The notes under the pieces: generated by a model
Told to the model about the DNA's origin: nothing
What the model saw: the letters and a program-made list of their open reading frames with translations, nothing else
Databases searched by the model: none
Origin: an uncultured Flavobacteriaceae bacterium
GTDB lineage: Bacteria > Bacteroidota > Bacteroidia > Flavobacteriales > Flavobacteriaceae
Reading direction: 5' to 3'
Assembly: GCA_905479475.1 (NCBI GenBank)
Contig: CAJQMT010000021.1
Coordinates: 1-64,000, forward strand
DNA length: 64,000 nucleotides
Shown here: positions 17,935 to 27,459 of the stretch, in pieces
Layout of the letters: every line of letters starts with the position of its first letter
How positions within the stretch are numbered: position 1 is the first letter of the stretch
Translations under genes and position numbers: made by a program

Positions 17935-19332
17935 ATGGATTACAGAATAGAAAAAGATACCATGGGGGAGGTAAAAGTTCCTGCAGACAAATATTGGGGT
18001 GCACAAACAGAACGCTCTAGAAACAATTTTAAAATCGGTGCCAGTGCTTCGATGCCAATTGAGATTGTGTATGGTTTTGCCTACTTGAAAAAAGCGGCCG
18101 CACATGCCAACTGTGATCTAGGTGTTTTGGAAGCAAAAAAAAGAGATTTGATATCTGAAGCTTGCGATGAAATATTAGCGGGCAAACACGACAATCAATT
18201 TCCATTGGTTATTTGGCAAACAGGATCTGGTACACAAAGTAACATGAATTGCAATGAAGTAATTGCCAACAGAGCACAAGAATTGGCAGGAGGAGTCATT
18301 GGACAAGGAGAAAAAGCCATTCAACCCAACGACGATGTAAACAAATCGCAATCGTCAAATGACACCTTTCCAACAGGAATGCACATTGCCTGTTACAAAA
18401 TGATCGTAGAAACAACTATTCCTGGGATTGAAAAATTACGTGATACACTGCAAGCAAAATCTGAAGCTTTCAAAGATGTCGTTAAAATTGGACGTACGCA
18501 CTTGATGGATGCAACGCCTTTAACCATTGGACAAGAATTCTCCGGATATGTTTCACAATTAAACCACGGACTCAAAGCACTTAAAAACACACTCGTACAC
18601 TTGTCAGAATTGGCTTTGGGAGGAACTGCTGTAGGAACAGGTCTAAATACACCCGCAGGCTATGATGTATTGGTGGCTCAAAAAATTGCAAAATTCACCG
18701 GTTTGGCATTTGTGACTGCTGAAAATAAATTTGAAGCATTGGCCGCACATGATGCAATTGTAGAATCTCATGGAGCTCTCAAACAAATAGCAGTTTCTTT
18801 GAATAAAATTGCCAATGACATCCGTATGATGGCTTCAGGTCCACGTTCTGGAATTGGAGAATTGATACTTCCGGCGAACGAACCAGGTTCTTCCATCATG
18901 CCAGGAAAAGTAAACCCTACACAATGTGAAGCAATTACAATGGTGTGTGCACAAGTTATGGGGAACGATGTTGCCGTAACGGTTGCAGGAACGCAAGGAC
19001 ATTATGAATTGAATGTCTTCAAACCTGTCATGGCGGCCAACTTGTTACAATCCGCCCGACTGATTGGAGATGCCTGTGTTTCTTTTGAAGAAAACTGTGC
19101 GTACGGAATTGAACCCAACCACAAAGTAATCAATGAATTGTTAAACAACTCTTTGATGTTGGTTACTGCTTTGAATACTAAAATAGGATACTACAAGGCT
19201 GCAGAAATAGCAAATACAGCACATGCGAATGGAACTACTTTAAAAGAAGAAGCCGTGCGATTGGGTTACGTAACTCCAGAAGAATACGACGAATGGGTAA
19301 AACCTGAAGATATGATTGGGAGCATGAAATAA
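17935..19332 (+). CDS. fumC: class II fumarate hydratase
   Basis: 465 residues, full length. Iron-independent fumarase of the citric acid cycle (fumarate to malate). Signature loop [15 protein letters not shown] is present, as are [22 protein letters not shown] and the N-terminal [21 protein letters not shown]. It stands alone between a -7 element and a terminator. Confidence 0.96.
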   Translation: MDYRIEKDTMGEVKVPADKYWGAQTERSRNNFKIGASASMPIEIVYGFAYLKKAAAHANCDLGVLEAKKRDLISEACDEILAGKHDNQFPLVIWQTGSGTQSNMNCNEVIANRAQELAGGVIGQGEKAIQPNDDVNKSQSSNDTFPTGMHIACYKMIVETTIPGIEKLRDTLQAKSEAFKDVVKIGRTHLMDATPLTIGQEFSGYVSQLNHGLKALKNTLVHLSELALGGTAVGTGLNTPAGYDVLVAQKIAKFTGLAFVTAENKFEALAAHDAIVESHGALKQIAVSLNKIANDIRMMASGPRSGIGELILPANEPGSSIMPGKVNPTQCEAITMVCAQVMGNDVAVTVAGTQGHYELNVFKPVMAANLLQSARLIGDACVSFEENCAYGIEPNHKVINELLNNSLMLVTALNTKIGYYKAAEIANTAHANGTTLKEEAVRLGYVTPEEYDEWVKPEDMIGSMK

Positions 19333-19351
19333 TTCATTCCTTCTACCAATA

Positions 19352-19390
19352 AAAAAAGGGCACTGATCGATGACAGTGCTCTTTTTCTTT
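19352..19390 (+). terminator. terminator between fumC and alkB
   Basis: Stem GGGCACTG / CAGTGCTC (one G-T pair), A run before and T run after, between convergent genes. Confidence 0.8.
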
Positions 19391-19414
19391 TTTCGTGTGA
19401 AACTCTTCTAAAAA

Positions 19415-20026
19415 CTACTGTTTTAAGTTCTTTAATGTACGAAAGGTCAAATTTATCCTCGGTGTCTGAACTTTTGTTGTTTTTGGCAAACTGTGCAGCC
19501 AATAGCGCTGAGTTTTGCCTTGCATCACCAACAAGCTTCCTTTTTCTAACAATAGAGCAATTTTCTGTTTGCTCTCTTTGTGTTTGAATATAAAATTTCG
19601 TTCCGCACCAAAACTCAAAGAAGCAATGGCTCCGTCCTTTTTCATTTCTTTTTCAGCGTCCGTATGCCATCCCATGCCTTCTTTTCCAGTAGGGTAAAGA
19701 TTCAATAAACAGGAATTAAAAGTTTCTCCGGTCTTCTCCTCTACCAACTCTTTCAACTTCAATAGAGAAACTGTCCAAGGCAAGGTGTCTCTGCTGATGT
19801 TTGCATAGGTGTAAGATAGTTTTCCATCAGCGTACAAAGCCACTTTTCGATCCAAAACAAGGTGTTTTCCAAAAAGTCGTACCGCATCGTTTTGCCATGC
19901 AACTTGTTCTAAGAATTCCTGCATGTATTGATGCGCTTGTTTTAGAGAAAATAAAGGCCCATGATAATATACCTCTCCATCAAAAGGCAACTTATTGGAC
20001 AAAAACTTCGTGTCAAACAAGTCCAT
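19415..20026 (-). CDS. alkB: alpha-ketoglutarate-dependent DNA/RNA repair dioxygenase AlkB
   Basis: 203 residues. Fe(II)/2-oxoglutarate oxygenase that removes alkyl groups from nucleic acid bases. Iron ligands are His and Asp in GMGWHTDAEKEM and the distal His in YWLHSLP; the 2-oxoglutarate-binding arginines are in PRINLTFRTL. It resembles the short eukaryote-like ALKBH2/3 branch common in Bacteroidota. The S9 peptidase gene ends 5 bases upstream on the same strand, so the two are likely co-transcribed. Confidence 0.88.
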   Translation of the reverse strand: MDLFDTKFLSNKLPFDGEVYYHGPLFSLKQAHQYMQEFLEQVAWQNDAVRLFGKHLVLDRKVALYADGKLSYTYANISRDTLPWTVSLLKLKELVEEKTGETFNSCLLNLYPTGKEGMGWHTDAEKEMKKDGAIASLSFGAERNFIFKHKESKQKIALLLEKGSLLVMQGKTQRYWLHSLPKTTKVQTPRINLTFRTLKNLKQ

Positions 20027-20031
20027 ACATT

Positions 20032-22197
20032 TTACAATTGTTTTCCTTCCAAATCCAATAAAAATACATAATCTCTCGCCACTTCTTTCAAAGCATCAAA
20101 TCTTCCTGAAGCGCCTCCGTGTCCTGTTTCCATATCGGTATGCATCAATATTTTTTGACTTCCTGTATGGTGTGTTCTCAATTTAGCGATCCATTTTGCA
20201 GGCTCCCAATACTGCACCTGCGAATCGTGTAATCCTGTCGTGATCAACAAATTTGGATACGCCTGTTTTTTAACGTTGTCATAAGGGGAATATGATTTGA
20301 TATACTCATAGTATTCCTTGTCATTCGGGTTCCCCCATTCGTCGTACTCTCCAGTTGTCAAAGGAATCGATTCATCCAACATGGTGGATACCACATCTAC
20401 AAAAGGAACTGCAGCAATAACACCATTGTACAATTCAGGATTCCAGTTGACCACAACTCCCATTAGCAAACCTCCCGCAGATCCCCCCATAGCATACAGG
20501 TGCTTTTCAGAAGTGTATTTCTCAGCAATCAAAAATTTACTGCAATCAATAAAGTCTGTAAACGTATTTCTTTTTTTGAGCAACTTCCCATCCTCATACC
20601 AATTTCTTCCCAAATACTCACTTCCTCGAACATGAGCAATGGCATACACAAAACCTCTGTCTAAAAGTGTCAATCGAGTGGTGCTAAAACTTGCATCGAT
20701 GGTGTGTCCATAAGAACCATAGGCATACAAAAGCAAAGGAGTATCATGATCAATTTTTGTGTCTTTGTGATGCACCATGGAAACCGCCACATTTTTCCCA
20801 TCTCGAGCCGGGACCCATATTCTTTTGGAAAGATAGTTTTCCTTTTGAAATTGTCCTCCCAAAACTTCTTGTTCTTTTTTGATTTCTTTGGAACGATTGC
20901 CCATATGAAAATCGATTACTGAACTTGGAGTAGTCATCGAATTGTAACCATAACGCAACACTTCCGTATCAAACTCTGGATTGGCATAAACATAGGCTGC
21001 ATAGGTTTCTTCCTTAAAGGGCAAATAATAATCTTCGGTTCCATCCCATTTTTTGATTCTAATTTTGTTCAGACCATCACTGCGCTCTTCTAAAATTAAA
21101 TGATTTTTAAAAATAGAAATGTCTTCCAAAAGCACTGCTTTTCTGTGCGCTATGACCTCTGTCCAATTTTCTTTACCTGTATGCGCTGTAGGGGTTTTCA
21201 TCAATTTAAAATTCGTTGCACCGTCCTTATTGGTCAATACATAAAACGAATCTTCAAAATGGGCTATACTGTACTCCAACTCTTTTTCTCGTGGCTGAAA
21301 TACACGAAATTCACCTGTCGGCTGGTTCGCCTCTAAAATTCGATATTCTGTTGACAGGGTACTGTAAGAACCTATCACCAAAAATTCACTGGATTTTGAT
21401 TTTGCTACATACACGCCAAACGTATCGTCTTGCTCTTCATAAACCAGTACATCCTCGAAAGTTGAAGTTCCCAATACATGTCTGTAAATTTGACTGCTTC
21501 GCAAAGTGACTGGATCTTTTTTAGTGTAGAAAAAAGTTTGATTGTCATTGGCCCATACACCACCTCCAGTGGTGTTTTCAATAATCTCAGCATAGACTTT
21601 ATTCGTTTCTAAATCTTTTATACGAAGTACGTACTGTCGTCTACTCACAGTATCCACTCCATAAACTACTTTGCTATTGTCAGGGCTCACAGAAAGCCCT
21701 CCTAAATTATAATAATCATGGCCTTCTGCCAATTTATTCACGTCAAAAAGAATCTCTTCCTCGGCCTCTAAAGAACTTTTTTTACGCGTATAAACCGGAT
21801 ATTGATCTCCTTTTTCATAACGGGTAATGTAAAAATATCCATTTTTAAAATAAGGAACAGAGGCATCGTCTTCTTTGATTCTGGACTTCATTTCTTCAAA
21901 AACTTCTTGTTGAAATTTTTGAGTATGTTTCAATTCAGTTTCTAAATATTGATTTTCCGCTTCCAGATAAGCCACTACTTTTTGAGTGGCTTCATCAGGA
22001 GTGTCTGCATTCTTTTGAGCATCTGTCAAACGCATCCAATGGTAATTGTCAATCCGGACATCATCGTTCTTTTCAAAAGTTGTGGGGATTTTCTCAGCAA
22101 TAGGCGCTGACAGCTTCGTTTCTATCATTTTAATTGAATTACAAGAGGACACAAAAATAAGTGTTATAATTCCCAATCCTCTATTTATTTTAAACAT
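20032..22197 (-). CDS. S9 family prolyl oligopeptidase (oligopeptidase B-like), lipoprotein
   Basis: 721 residues. Lipoprotein signal with lipobox VSSC (about Cys19). A beta-propeller region occupies about 60-430 and the alpha/beta-hydrolase domain the rest. Catalytic Ser is in MGGSAGGLLMG, Asp in TGLHDSQVQYWEP, His in METGHGGASGRF. The wording matches oligopeptidase B, which cuts peptides after Arg or Lys. The lipoprotein signal places this one outside the cytoplasm, probably the periplasm or outer membrane. It leads into alkB. Confidence 0.88.
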   Translation of the reverse strand: MFKINRGLGIITLIFVSSCNSIKMIETKLSAPIAEKIPTTFEKNDDVRIDNYHWMRLTDAQKNADTPDEATQKVVAYLEAENQYLETELKHTQKFQQEVFEEMKSRIKEDDASVPYFKNGYFYITRYEKGDQYPVYTRKKSSLEAEEEILFDVNKLAEGHDYYNLGGLSVSPDNSKVVYGVDTVSRRQYVLRIKDLETNKVYAEIIENTTGGGVWANDNQTFFYTKKDPVTLRSSQIYRHVLGTSTFEDVLVYEEQDDTFGVYVAKSKSSEFLVIGSYSTLSTEYRILEANQPTGEFRVFQPREKELEYSIAHFEDSFYVLTNKDGATNFKLMKTPTAHTGKENWTEVIAHRKAVLLEDISIFKNHLILEERSDGLNKIRIKKWDGTEDYYLPFKEETYAAYVYANPEFDTEVLRYGYNSMTTPSSVIDFHMGNRSKEIKKEQEVLGGQFQKENYLSKRIWVPARDGKNVAVSMVHHKDTKIDHDTPLLLYAYGSYGHTIDASFSTTRLTLLDRGFVYAIAHVRGSEYLGRNWYEDGKLLKKRNTFTDFIDCSKFLIAEKYTSEKHLYAMGGSAGGLLMGVVVNWNPELYNGVIAAVPFVDVVSTMLDESIPLTTGEYDEWGNPNDKEYYEYIKSYSPYDNVKKQAYPNLLITTGLHDSQVQYWEPAKWIAKLRTHHTGSQKILMHTDMETGHGGASGRFDALKEVARDYVFLLDLEGKQL

Positions 22198-22318
22198 TTA
22201 AAAAAGTTTTCAAAGATTCACAATTTAATAAATTTATAAAAAATTAGGTACCCATATTCTGAATCCTAAAGCAAGGAAAGAGATCTATCATGGAAGGAAA
22301 TACATTCTATAATTTTTT

Positions 22319-22894
22319 TCATGATTGCAAAAAAAGGAAACGTATACGCAACAACTTTTGCAACCTGTAAACAAACCAACCAATCAACCCTCCAAAAAAC
22401 ATACCTGTAATGATATCTAGGGGATAATGCACACCTAAATAAATACGGCTATAAGCTACTAAAACTGCCCAAAAAAGCAAGACAAACGGCAGGTATTTGT
22501 AATACGGTTTTAACAAAAGTCCTAAAAAAACTGCCGCCGCCATAGCACTTGCTGCATGGGCAGAGAAATAACCAAATTCACTGCACCTCACCGCCGCAAA
22601 ACGCATGGTTTCTTTCAGTTCGGGAAGACTGCATGGGCGCGGCCGTTCAAACCCGTACTTGAACACATTTGCCAGTTGATCTGTTGCCGTTATCATAAGC
22701 ACAGCACACAACATCACTAGTATGGTTGGTTTTAAACCATAGTTTCTAAAAACTAAATACAGTAAAAACACATACAGTGGTGTCCAAGTAAACTTGTGGG
22801 TAACTATTCGCCATACACCATCCCAAGTTTCACTTCCTAACTTGTTCAAGAACAAAAATAGTTCGGTATCGTATGTTAGTAATTCTTCAATCAT
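22319..22894 (-). CDS. PAP2-family phosphatase
   Basis: 191 residues from the ATG at 22894; a GTG 21 bases upstream is in frame. Membrane phosphatase of the type-2 phosphatidic acid phosphatase family, acting on lipid phosphates or undecaprenyl pyrophosphate. Motif 1 is KYGFERPRP, motif 2 is SAHAAS (usually SGH, here Ala instead of Gly), and motif 3 is SRIYLGVHYPLD. Five to six hydrophobic helices. Minus strand, downstream of cmk. Confidence 0.83.
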   Translation of the reverse strand: MIEELLTYDTELFLFLNKLGSETWDGVWRIVTHKFTWTPLYVFLLYLVFRNYGLKPTILVMLCAVLMITATDQLANVFKYGFERPRPCSLPELKETMRFAAVRCSEFGYFSAHAASAMAAAVFLGLLLKPYYKYLPFVLLFWAVLVAYSRIYLGVHYPLDIITGMFFGGLIGWFVYRLQKLLRIRFLFLQS

Positions 22895-23005
22895 CTTTAA
22901 AAGGTTTTGACTCACTATCGTAAAAAACGATCGTATGTTTGCTCTAATTTTGGGGTTTTATTTGCGCTACTCAATTGAATATAAAAATTCATTGCTTTCT
23001 AATTG

Positions 23006-23692
23006 TTAGAGTTTGTTTACTACTAAATCAAAGATTAAAGAAAATTGTGTCTCTTTTGTCAAATCAGAATTGTCAATTTCAATAGCATCAGGCGCTTTCA
23101 CCAACGGAGAATCTTTCCTATTTGAGTCCTCATAGTCTCTTTTTACGACGTTTTCCAAGATGTCCTCATAACGAACGGCCTCGCCTTTTCCTGTCAATTC
23201 ATCAAAACGTCGTTGTGCTCTTTTGTCAGCAGAAGCGGTCATGAACAATTTGAGCTCAGCATCGGGAAAAACAACGGTTCCAATATCTCTACCGTCCATC
23301 ACAACGCCTTTGTTTTTTCCCAATTCTTTTTGAATACTCACCAATTTTTTTCGTACTTCCGGAACTGCCGCTACCTTGCTTACATAATTGGAAACCTCCA
23401 AAGTTCGTATTTCGTTTTCTACACAAATCCCATTCAAATAAGCCTCTGCAAAGCCTGCTTCTTCACAAAAAACAAAGTTCAATTCTATCGCTTCTAACGC
23501 GTCGATCAATTTTTCTCTAAAAAAACCATGTGTATTTATAAAATTATTGCGCATTGCGAAAAGAGAAACCATGCGGTACATCGCCCCCGTATCTACATAC
23601 ACATATCCTAGTTTGTTTGCGAGCTCTTTGGCAATAGTACTTTTTCCTGTAGAAGAATAGCCATCGATGGCAATCGTTATTTTTTTCCTCAT
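23006..23692 (-). CDS. cmk: cytidylate kinase
   Basis: 228 residues. Phosphorylates CMP and dCMP with ATP. P-loop GYSSTGKST, YVDTGAMYR, the DGRDIGTVVFPDA loop and the lid region are all present. The start overlaps the end of porQ by 4 bases (ATGA-type coupling). This porQ-cmk pairing is typical of flavobacteria. Confidence 0.95.
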   Translation of the reverse strand: MRKKITIAIDGYSSTGKSTIAKELANKLGYVYVDTGAMYRMVSLFAMRNNFINTHGFFREKLIDALEAIELNFVFCEEAGFAEAYLNGICVENEIRTLEVSNYVSKVAAVPEVRKKLVSIQKELGKNKGVVMDGRDIGTVVFPDAELKLFMTASADKRAQRRFDELTGKGEAVRYEDILENVVKRDYEDSNRKDSPLVKAPDAIEIDNSDLTKETQFSLIFDLVVNKL

Positions 23693-24708
23693 TTTTTATC
23701 TAAATTAAGAACCAGTCCAAATGTATTGGAATTGGCACTCGGATGAAACTTACTTAGCGCATAATTGAATTCGAAATTTTTCATTTTCAAGCCGAATCCA
23801 TAAGACAGACCATTGAATGTTCTTTGATCCATAATTTCCAACTCTTTCGCTTTTTTGTAGCTGTACCCTAAACGAAAAGTCAGTTTGTTTTCCGGAAAAA
23901 ATTCAAAACCAAAAACGGCATGTCGAAAAGCGTTGTTTGCAAATGTAATTTCTTCTTCCTGGATGGAATTTGAATCAATTTCAAATACACTATTCGATGG
24001 ATTGGGATTGGAAATATCCCACTGCTGTAAATTGTCTATTGTTACAAACCATTGAATGGGGACATGTTTGAAGCGAGAGGAGGCCCCTAGCAAAATCCGA
24101 AAAGGAAGAGATTCTTTGGATCCGTCAAAAGTTGTTATTTGGGTGCCCATATTTCTCAAAACCAGTGAAATTTTCAATGGACTTTTTGTATCTCTATACA
24201 AAAAAGCAAGATCAAAAGCCACCCCAAAAGAACTATATGTGTCTATTCTACTATTGATGAGTTTTGCATTGACTCCCAACTGTAGGTCTATTGTTTTTAG
24301 CACATGAGCATACCCTATGGACAAAGCCAAATCATAGGCCTTGAAAGTTCCCAACACATTTCCAATCTCGTCTGCCCTGGTCAGTTCACCATAATCCAAA
24401 TACTGAATTCCAGCATGAAAAAGACCTAATTTTTCATGCAAGCGTGTGGTAAATGCCATAGAACCCAAATTGATTCCCGATAAATAGTTGGTGTAATTTA
24501 CCGATACTTTGTCTTGCACTTCTCTATCAATCGTAGCGGGGTTCCACAAGGGTTGATCTACATCTCCACTAAGGGTCAATGGCACACCTCCCAAAGCAAT
24601 TTGTCTTGCGGAAGTAGGTAGATTTAAAAAAGCATACACCGATTCACCCGCCTGTGCCTTACAAATTGTGCTTGTCAAAGTAAATAAAACGAGAAGTATG
24701 TTTTTCAT
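23689..24708 (-). CDS. porQ: type IX secretion system protein PorQ
   Basis: 339 residues. N-terminal signal peptide (to about AQA at 20), then an outer-membrane beta-barrel-like protein of the PorQ family. The early LPTSARQIALGG and PLWNPATI, repeated LSIGYAHVL-type strands and the end FNYALSKFHPSANSNTFG fit the family. PorQ takes part in the type IX secretion and A-LPS attachment machinery at the outer membrane. Its presence explains the sorting tail on the surface protein at 29.6-30.9 kb. Confidence 0.88.
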   Translation of the reverse strand: MKNILLVLFTLTSTICKAQAGESVYAFLNLPTSARQIALGGVPLTLSGDVDQPLWNPATIDREVQDKVSVNYTNYLSGINLGSMAFTTRLHEKLGLFHAGIQYLDYGELTRADEIGNVLGTFKAYDLALSIGYAHVLKTIDLQLGVNAKLINSRIDTYSSFGVAFDLAFLYRDTKSPLKISLVLRNMGTQITTFDGSKESLPFRILLGASSRFKHVPIQWFVTIDNLQQWDISNPNPSNSVFEIDSNSIQEEEITFANNAFRHAVFGFEFFPENKLTFRLGYSYKKAKELEIMDQRTFNGLSYGFGLKMKNFEFNYALSKFHPSANSNTFGLVLNLDKK

Positions 24709-24828
24709 TCAATACCTGGAAATAAAGTGCCTATCTTAGAAACGTAAAAATACTATAATATTTTATAAAACATCCAAAACTTATACGCTCTTCTTATCCT
24801 CAAAACAGCCCTTCACATAACAATGCAT

Positions 24829-27396
24829 CTAAAACAATTTCGGTTGTGAGGCATTGGCAGTATCCACAGACTCTTCTTCGACTTCAATTGCATCCAAAAC
24901 AGGTGGTTCGTAGGGATGTGGCTCTAGAAGGTTGACTTGTTTTATTTTGTCTGTTGCTAATTGATTTCCAATGGCTTTGATTCCTTTCACCGCAATAAAC
25001 TGTTCAAAATCTATGGTACTATTTTGCAAACTTCTTTTTGAAAATACAATTTCTGCGTTGGGACGGTAATCGGTTGCTACAATTTCCAATTGTGTTTTCG
25101 GATGTTCGCTGATAAATCGTTCTTCTTTATCTGGGTGATCGATCATAAAACGTTTCACATAATAACGTTCTTTTTCCCCTTCAAAATAAATCGCTGAAAT
25201 AGGTTTCATCGGATCCCATTTTTCCAAAACAATCATATCATTTTCAAAATGATAGTTCAATTCCGGCTGGATGGTTTTCACGATTCCTGATTGCGTCGCA
25301 ATCAACAATTTGTCTTCTGGGGTAAATTCACCCAACAGCTCCCCTCTTTCATCTACATTCAAACGCTGTACAGTATCGTCAAACCAGATTTTTCTCGGTT
25401 TCAAGGTAGAAACACCCGCCGACTTAAATTCGATATTCTTGACTGCGAATTTGGTAATTAAGTTTCCTTTGGATCCTCTTCCTTTAATAGCTAAATCCGA
25501 AAAATCAATGTCCCATTTTAATTTTTTAATACTTCCTACGGCTTTTAAATTTACAGCAACCACTTCGGCTTCTCCGTTCGGGTTTGCTGAGAAATAATGC
25601 ACGTGAGAGCTCTTATTCCCAACAGTCAAATCGTAGTTCTTATCACGTGTCACACCTGTTACATGAAATCTTTTCATATAACTTGGTCCTGACTTCCCAT
25701 CACGATACATCATGTTGTACACGGTACGTTTGTCTCCTTTTTTGAAGATAGCAATGTGTATGATATCTTTTCCTACAAAAGTTTTGGAAGCTACTTTTGT
25801 GATGATCAAAGAACCGTCTTTTCGAAACACAATAACATCATCAATATCGGCACAATCTGCCACATATTCATCACGTCTCAAGGAGGTTCCTATGAACCCC
25901 TCTGCTCTATTGACATAAAGTTTGGTATTTCGCATGACTACTTTCGTCGCTACGATATCGTCAAAAATTCGAATTTCAGTCTTGCGTTCTTTTCCTTTTC
26001 CATACGTATCCTTCAATCTCTTGAAATAGGCAATTGAAAACGCTACTAAATTCGCCAAATTCTCTTTGACAGCCGCAATCTTTTCTTCCAAGGCCTCAAT
26101 CAATTGGTTTGCCTTGTCGATGTCAAATTTTGAAATTTTCTTGATACGGATTTCTGTCAATCTCAAAATATCCTCTTGCGTCACACTTCTTTTCAAGTGT
26201 TTGGTAAAAGGCTTCAAACCAGCATCAATCGCTTTCAATACACCGTCCCAAGTAGCTACTTCTTCAATGTCACGGTAAATTCTATTTTCTATAAAAATTC
26301 GTTCCAAGGAAGCAAAATGCCACTGTTCCTCCAATTCTCCCAATTGAATTTCCAATTCTCTTTTGAGTAATGCTACGGTATGGTCTGTCGAAATCTTCAA
26401 CAAATCAGAAACGCCTATAAAAATAGGTTTGTGGTCTTCGATGATACAGCTCAACGGAGAAATAGAACTCTCACAATTGGTAAAGGCATACAAAGCATCA
26501 ATAGTGGTATCAGGAGACACATTGGGTGGCAAATGCACCAATATTTCGACCTCAGCTGCTGTATTGTCTTCAATACGTTTTATTTTTATTTTGCCTTTGT
26601 CATTGGCCTTCAATACAGAGTCTATCAAAGACGAAGTAGTGGTTCCAAAGGGAATTTCATTGATGACCAAGGTTTTTTTATCGTGTTGGGTGATTTTAGC
26701 TCTTACACGTACCTTCCCTCCTCTTTTTCCATCATTGTAATTGGTAAAGTCGGCAATCCCACCTGTTAAAAAATCAGGCACAATCTTAAAACTTCTTCCT
26801 TTCAAATATTTGATAGAAGCGTCGATCAATTCATTGAAATTGTGTGGTAAAATTTTGGTAGACAGGCCCACTGCAATCCCTTCGGCTCCTTGTGCCAACA
26901 AAAGAGGAAATTTTACTGGCAAATGAATGGGTTCTTTTCTTCGTCCGTCATAAGAAGCTTGCCAGTCGGTTGTTTTCGGATTGAAAATAACATCCAAGGC
27001 AAATTTTGACAACCTTGCTTCGATATATCTGGAGGCTGCGGCGCGGTCACCGGTTAGAATATTCCCCCAGTTTCCTTGCATGTCAATCAACAACTCTTTT
27101 TGCCCCAATTGCACCATCGCATCGGCAATGGAAGCATCTCCGTGTGGGTGGTATTGCATCGTGTGGCCTACCAAATTGGCCACCTTGTTGTAACGCCCAT
27201 CATCGAGATCTTTCATCGATTGCATGATGCGACGTTGTACGGGTTTGAAACCATCATTCAGTGCAGGAACTGCTCTTTCCAAAATCACATACGAAGCATA
27301 GTCCAAAAACCATTCTTTGTACATTCCTGTGACCTTGATAAGGCTTTCTTGCTTTTCTTCCGTTCCGTTTAATTCTTGCTCGTTTTCTTCTTGCAT
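24829..27396 (-). CDS. parC: DNA topoisomerase IV subunit A
   Basis: 855 residues from the ATG at 27396; a TTG 27 bases upstream would add nine residues. It cuts and rejoins DNA during decatenation. Catalytic Tyr124 is in ASRYIEARLS; the quinolone-determining loop is HPHGDASIAD (83-92). The C-terminal beta-pinwheel is present but lacks a GyrA box, supporting ParC over GyrA. Upstream parE, 64 bases away on the same strand, confirms the pair. At the position of Ser80 in E. coli ParC there is Ala88. Confidence 0.93.
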   Translation of the reverse strand: MQEENEQELNGTEEKQESLIKVTGMYKEWFLDYASYVILERAVPALNDGFKPVQRRIMQSMKDLDDGRYNKVANLVGHTMQYHPHGDASIADAMVQLGQKELLIDMQGNWGNILTGDRAAASRYIEARLSKFALDVIFNPKTTDWQASYDGRRKEPIHLPVKFPLLLAQGAEGIAVGLSTKILPHNFNELIDASIKYLKGRSFKIVPDFLTGGIADFTNYNDGKRGGKVRVRAKITQHDKKTLVINEIPFGTTTSSLIDSVLKANDKGKIKIKRIEDNTAAEVEILVHLPPNVSPDTTIDALYAFTNCESSISPLSCIIEDHKPIFIGVSDLLKISTDHTVALLKRELEIQLGELEEQWHFASLERIFIENRIYRDIEEVATWDGVLKAIDAGLKPFTKHLKRSVTQEDILRLTEIRIKKISKFDIDKANQLIEALEEKIAAVKENLANLVAFSIAYFKRLKDTYGKGKERKTEIRIFDDIVATKVVMRNTKLYVNRAEGFIGTSLRRDEYVADCADIDDVIVFRKDGSLIITKVASKTFVGKDIIHIAIFKKGDKRTVYNMMYRDGKSGPSYMKRFHVTGVTRDKNYDLTVGNKSSHVHYFSANPNGEAEVVAVNLKAVGSIKKLKWDIDFSDLAIKGRGSKGNLITKFAVKNIEFKSAGVSTLKPRKIWFDDTVQRLNVDERGELLGEFTPEDKLLIATQSGIVKTIQPELNYHFENDMIVLEKWDPMKPISAIYFEGEKERYYVKRFMIDHPDKEERFISEHPKTQLEIVATDYRPNAEIVFSKRSLQNSTIDFEQFIAVKGIKAIGNQLATDKIKQVNLLEPHPYEPPVLDAIEVEEESVDTANASQPKLF

Positions 27397-27459
27397 TGTC
27401 AATCCGTATCTGGTAATTTGCACTTTTTTTCGCAGCTATTTCCTTTGTGTTTTCTACTA

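Noticed and set aside
26363-26769. Two 125-129-codon plus-strand frames inside parC
   Set aside because: Antisense shadows of a highly conserved gene.
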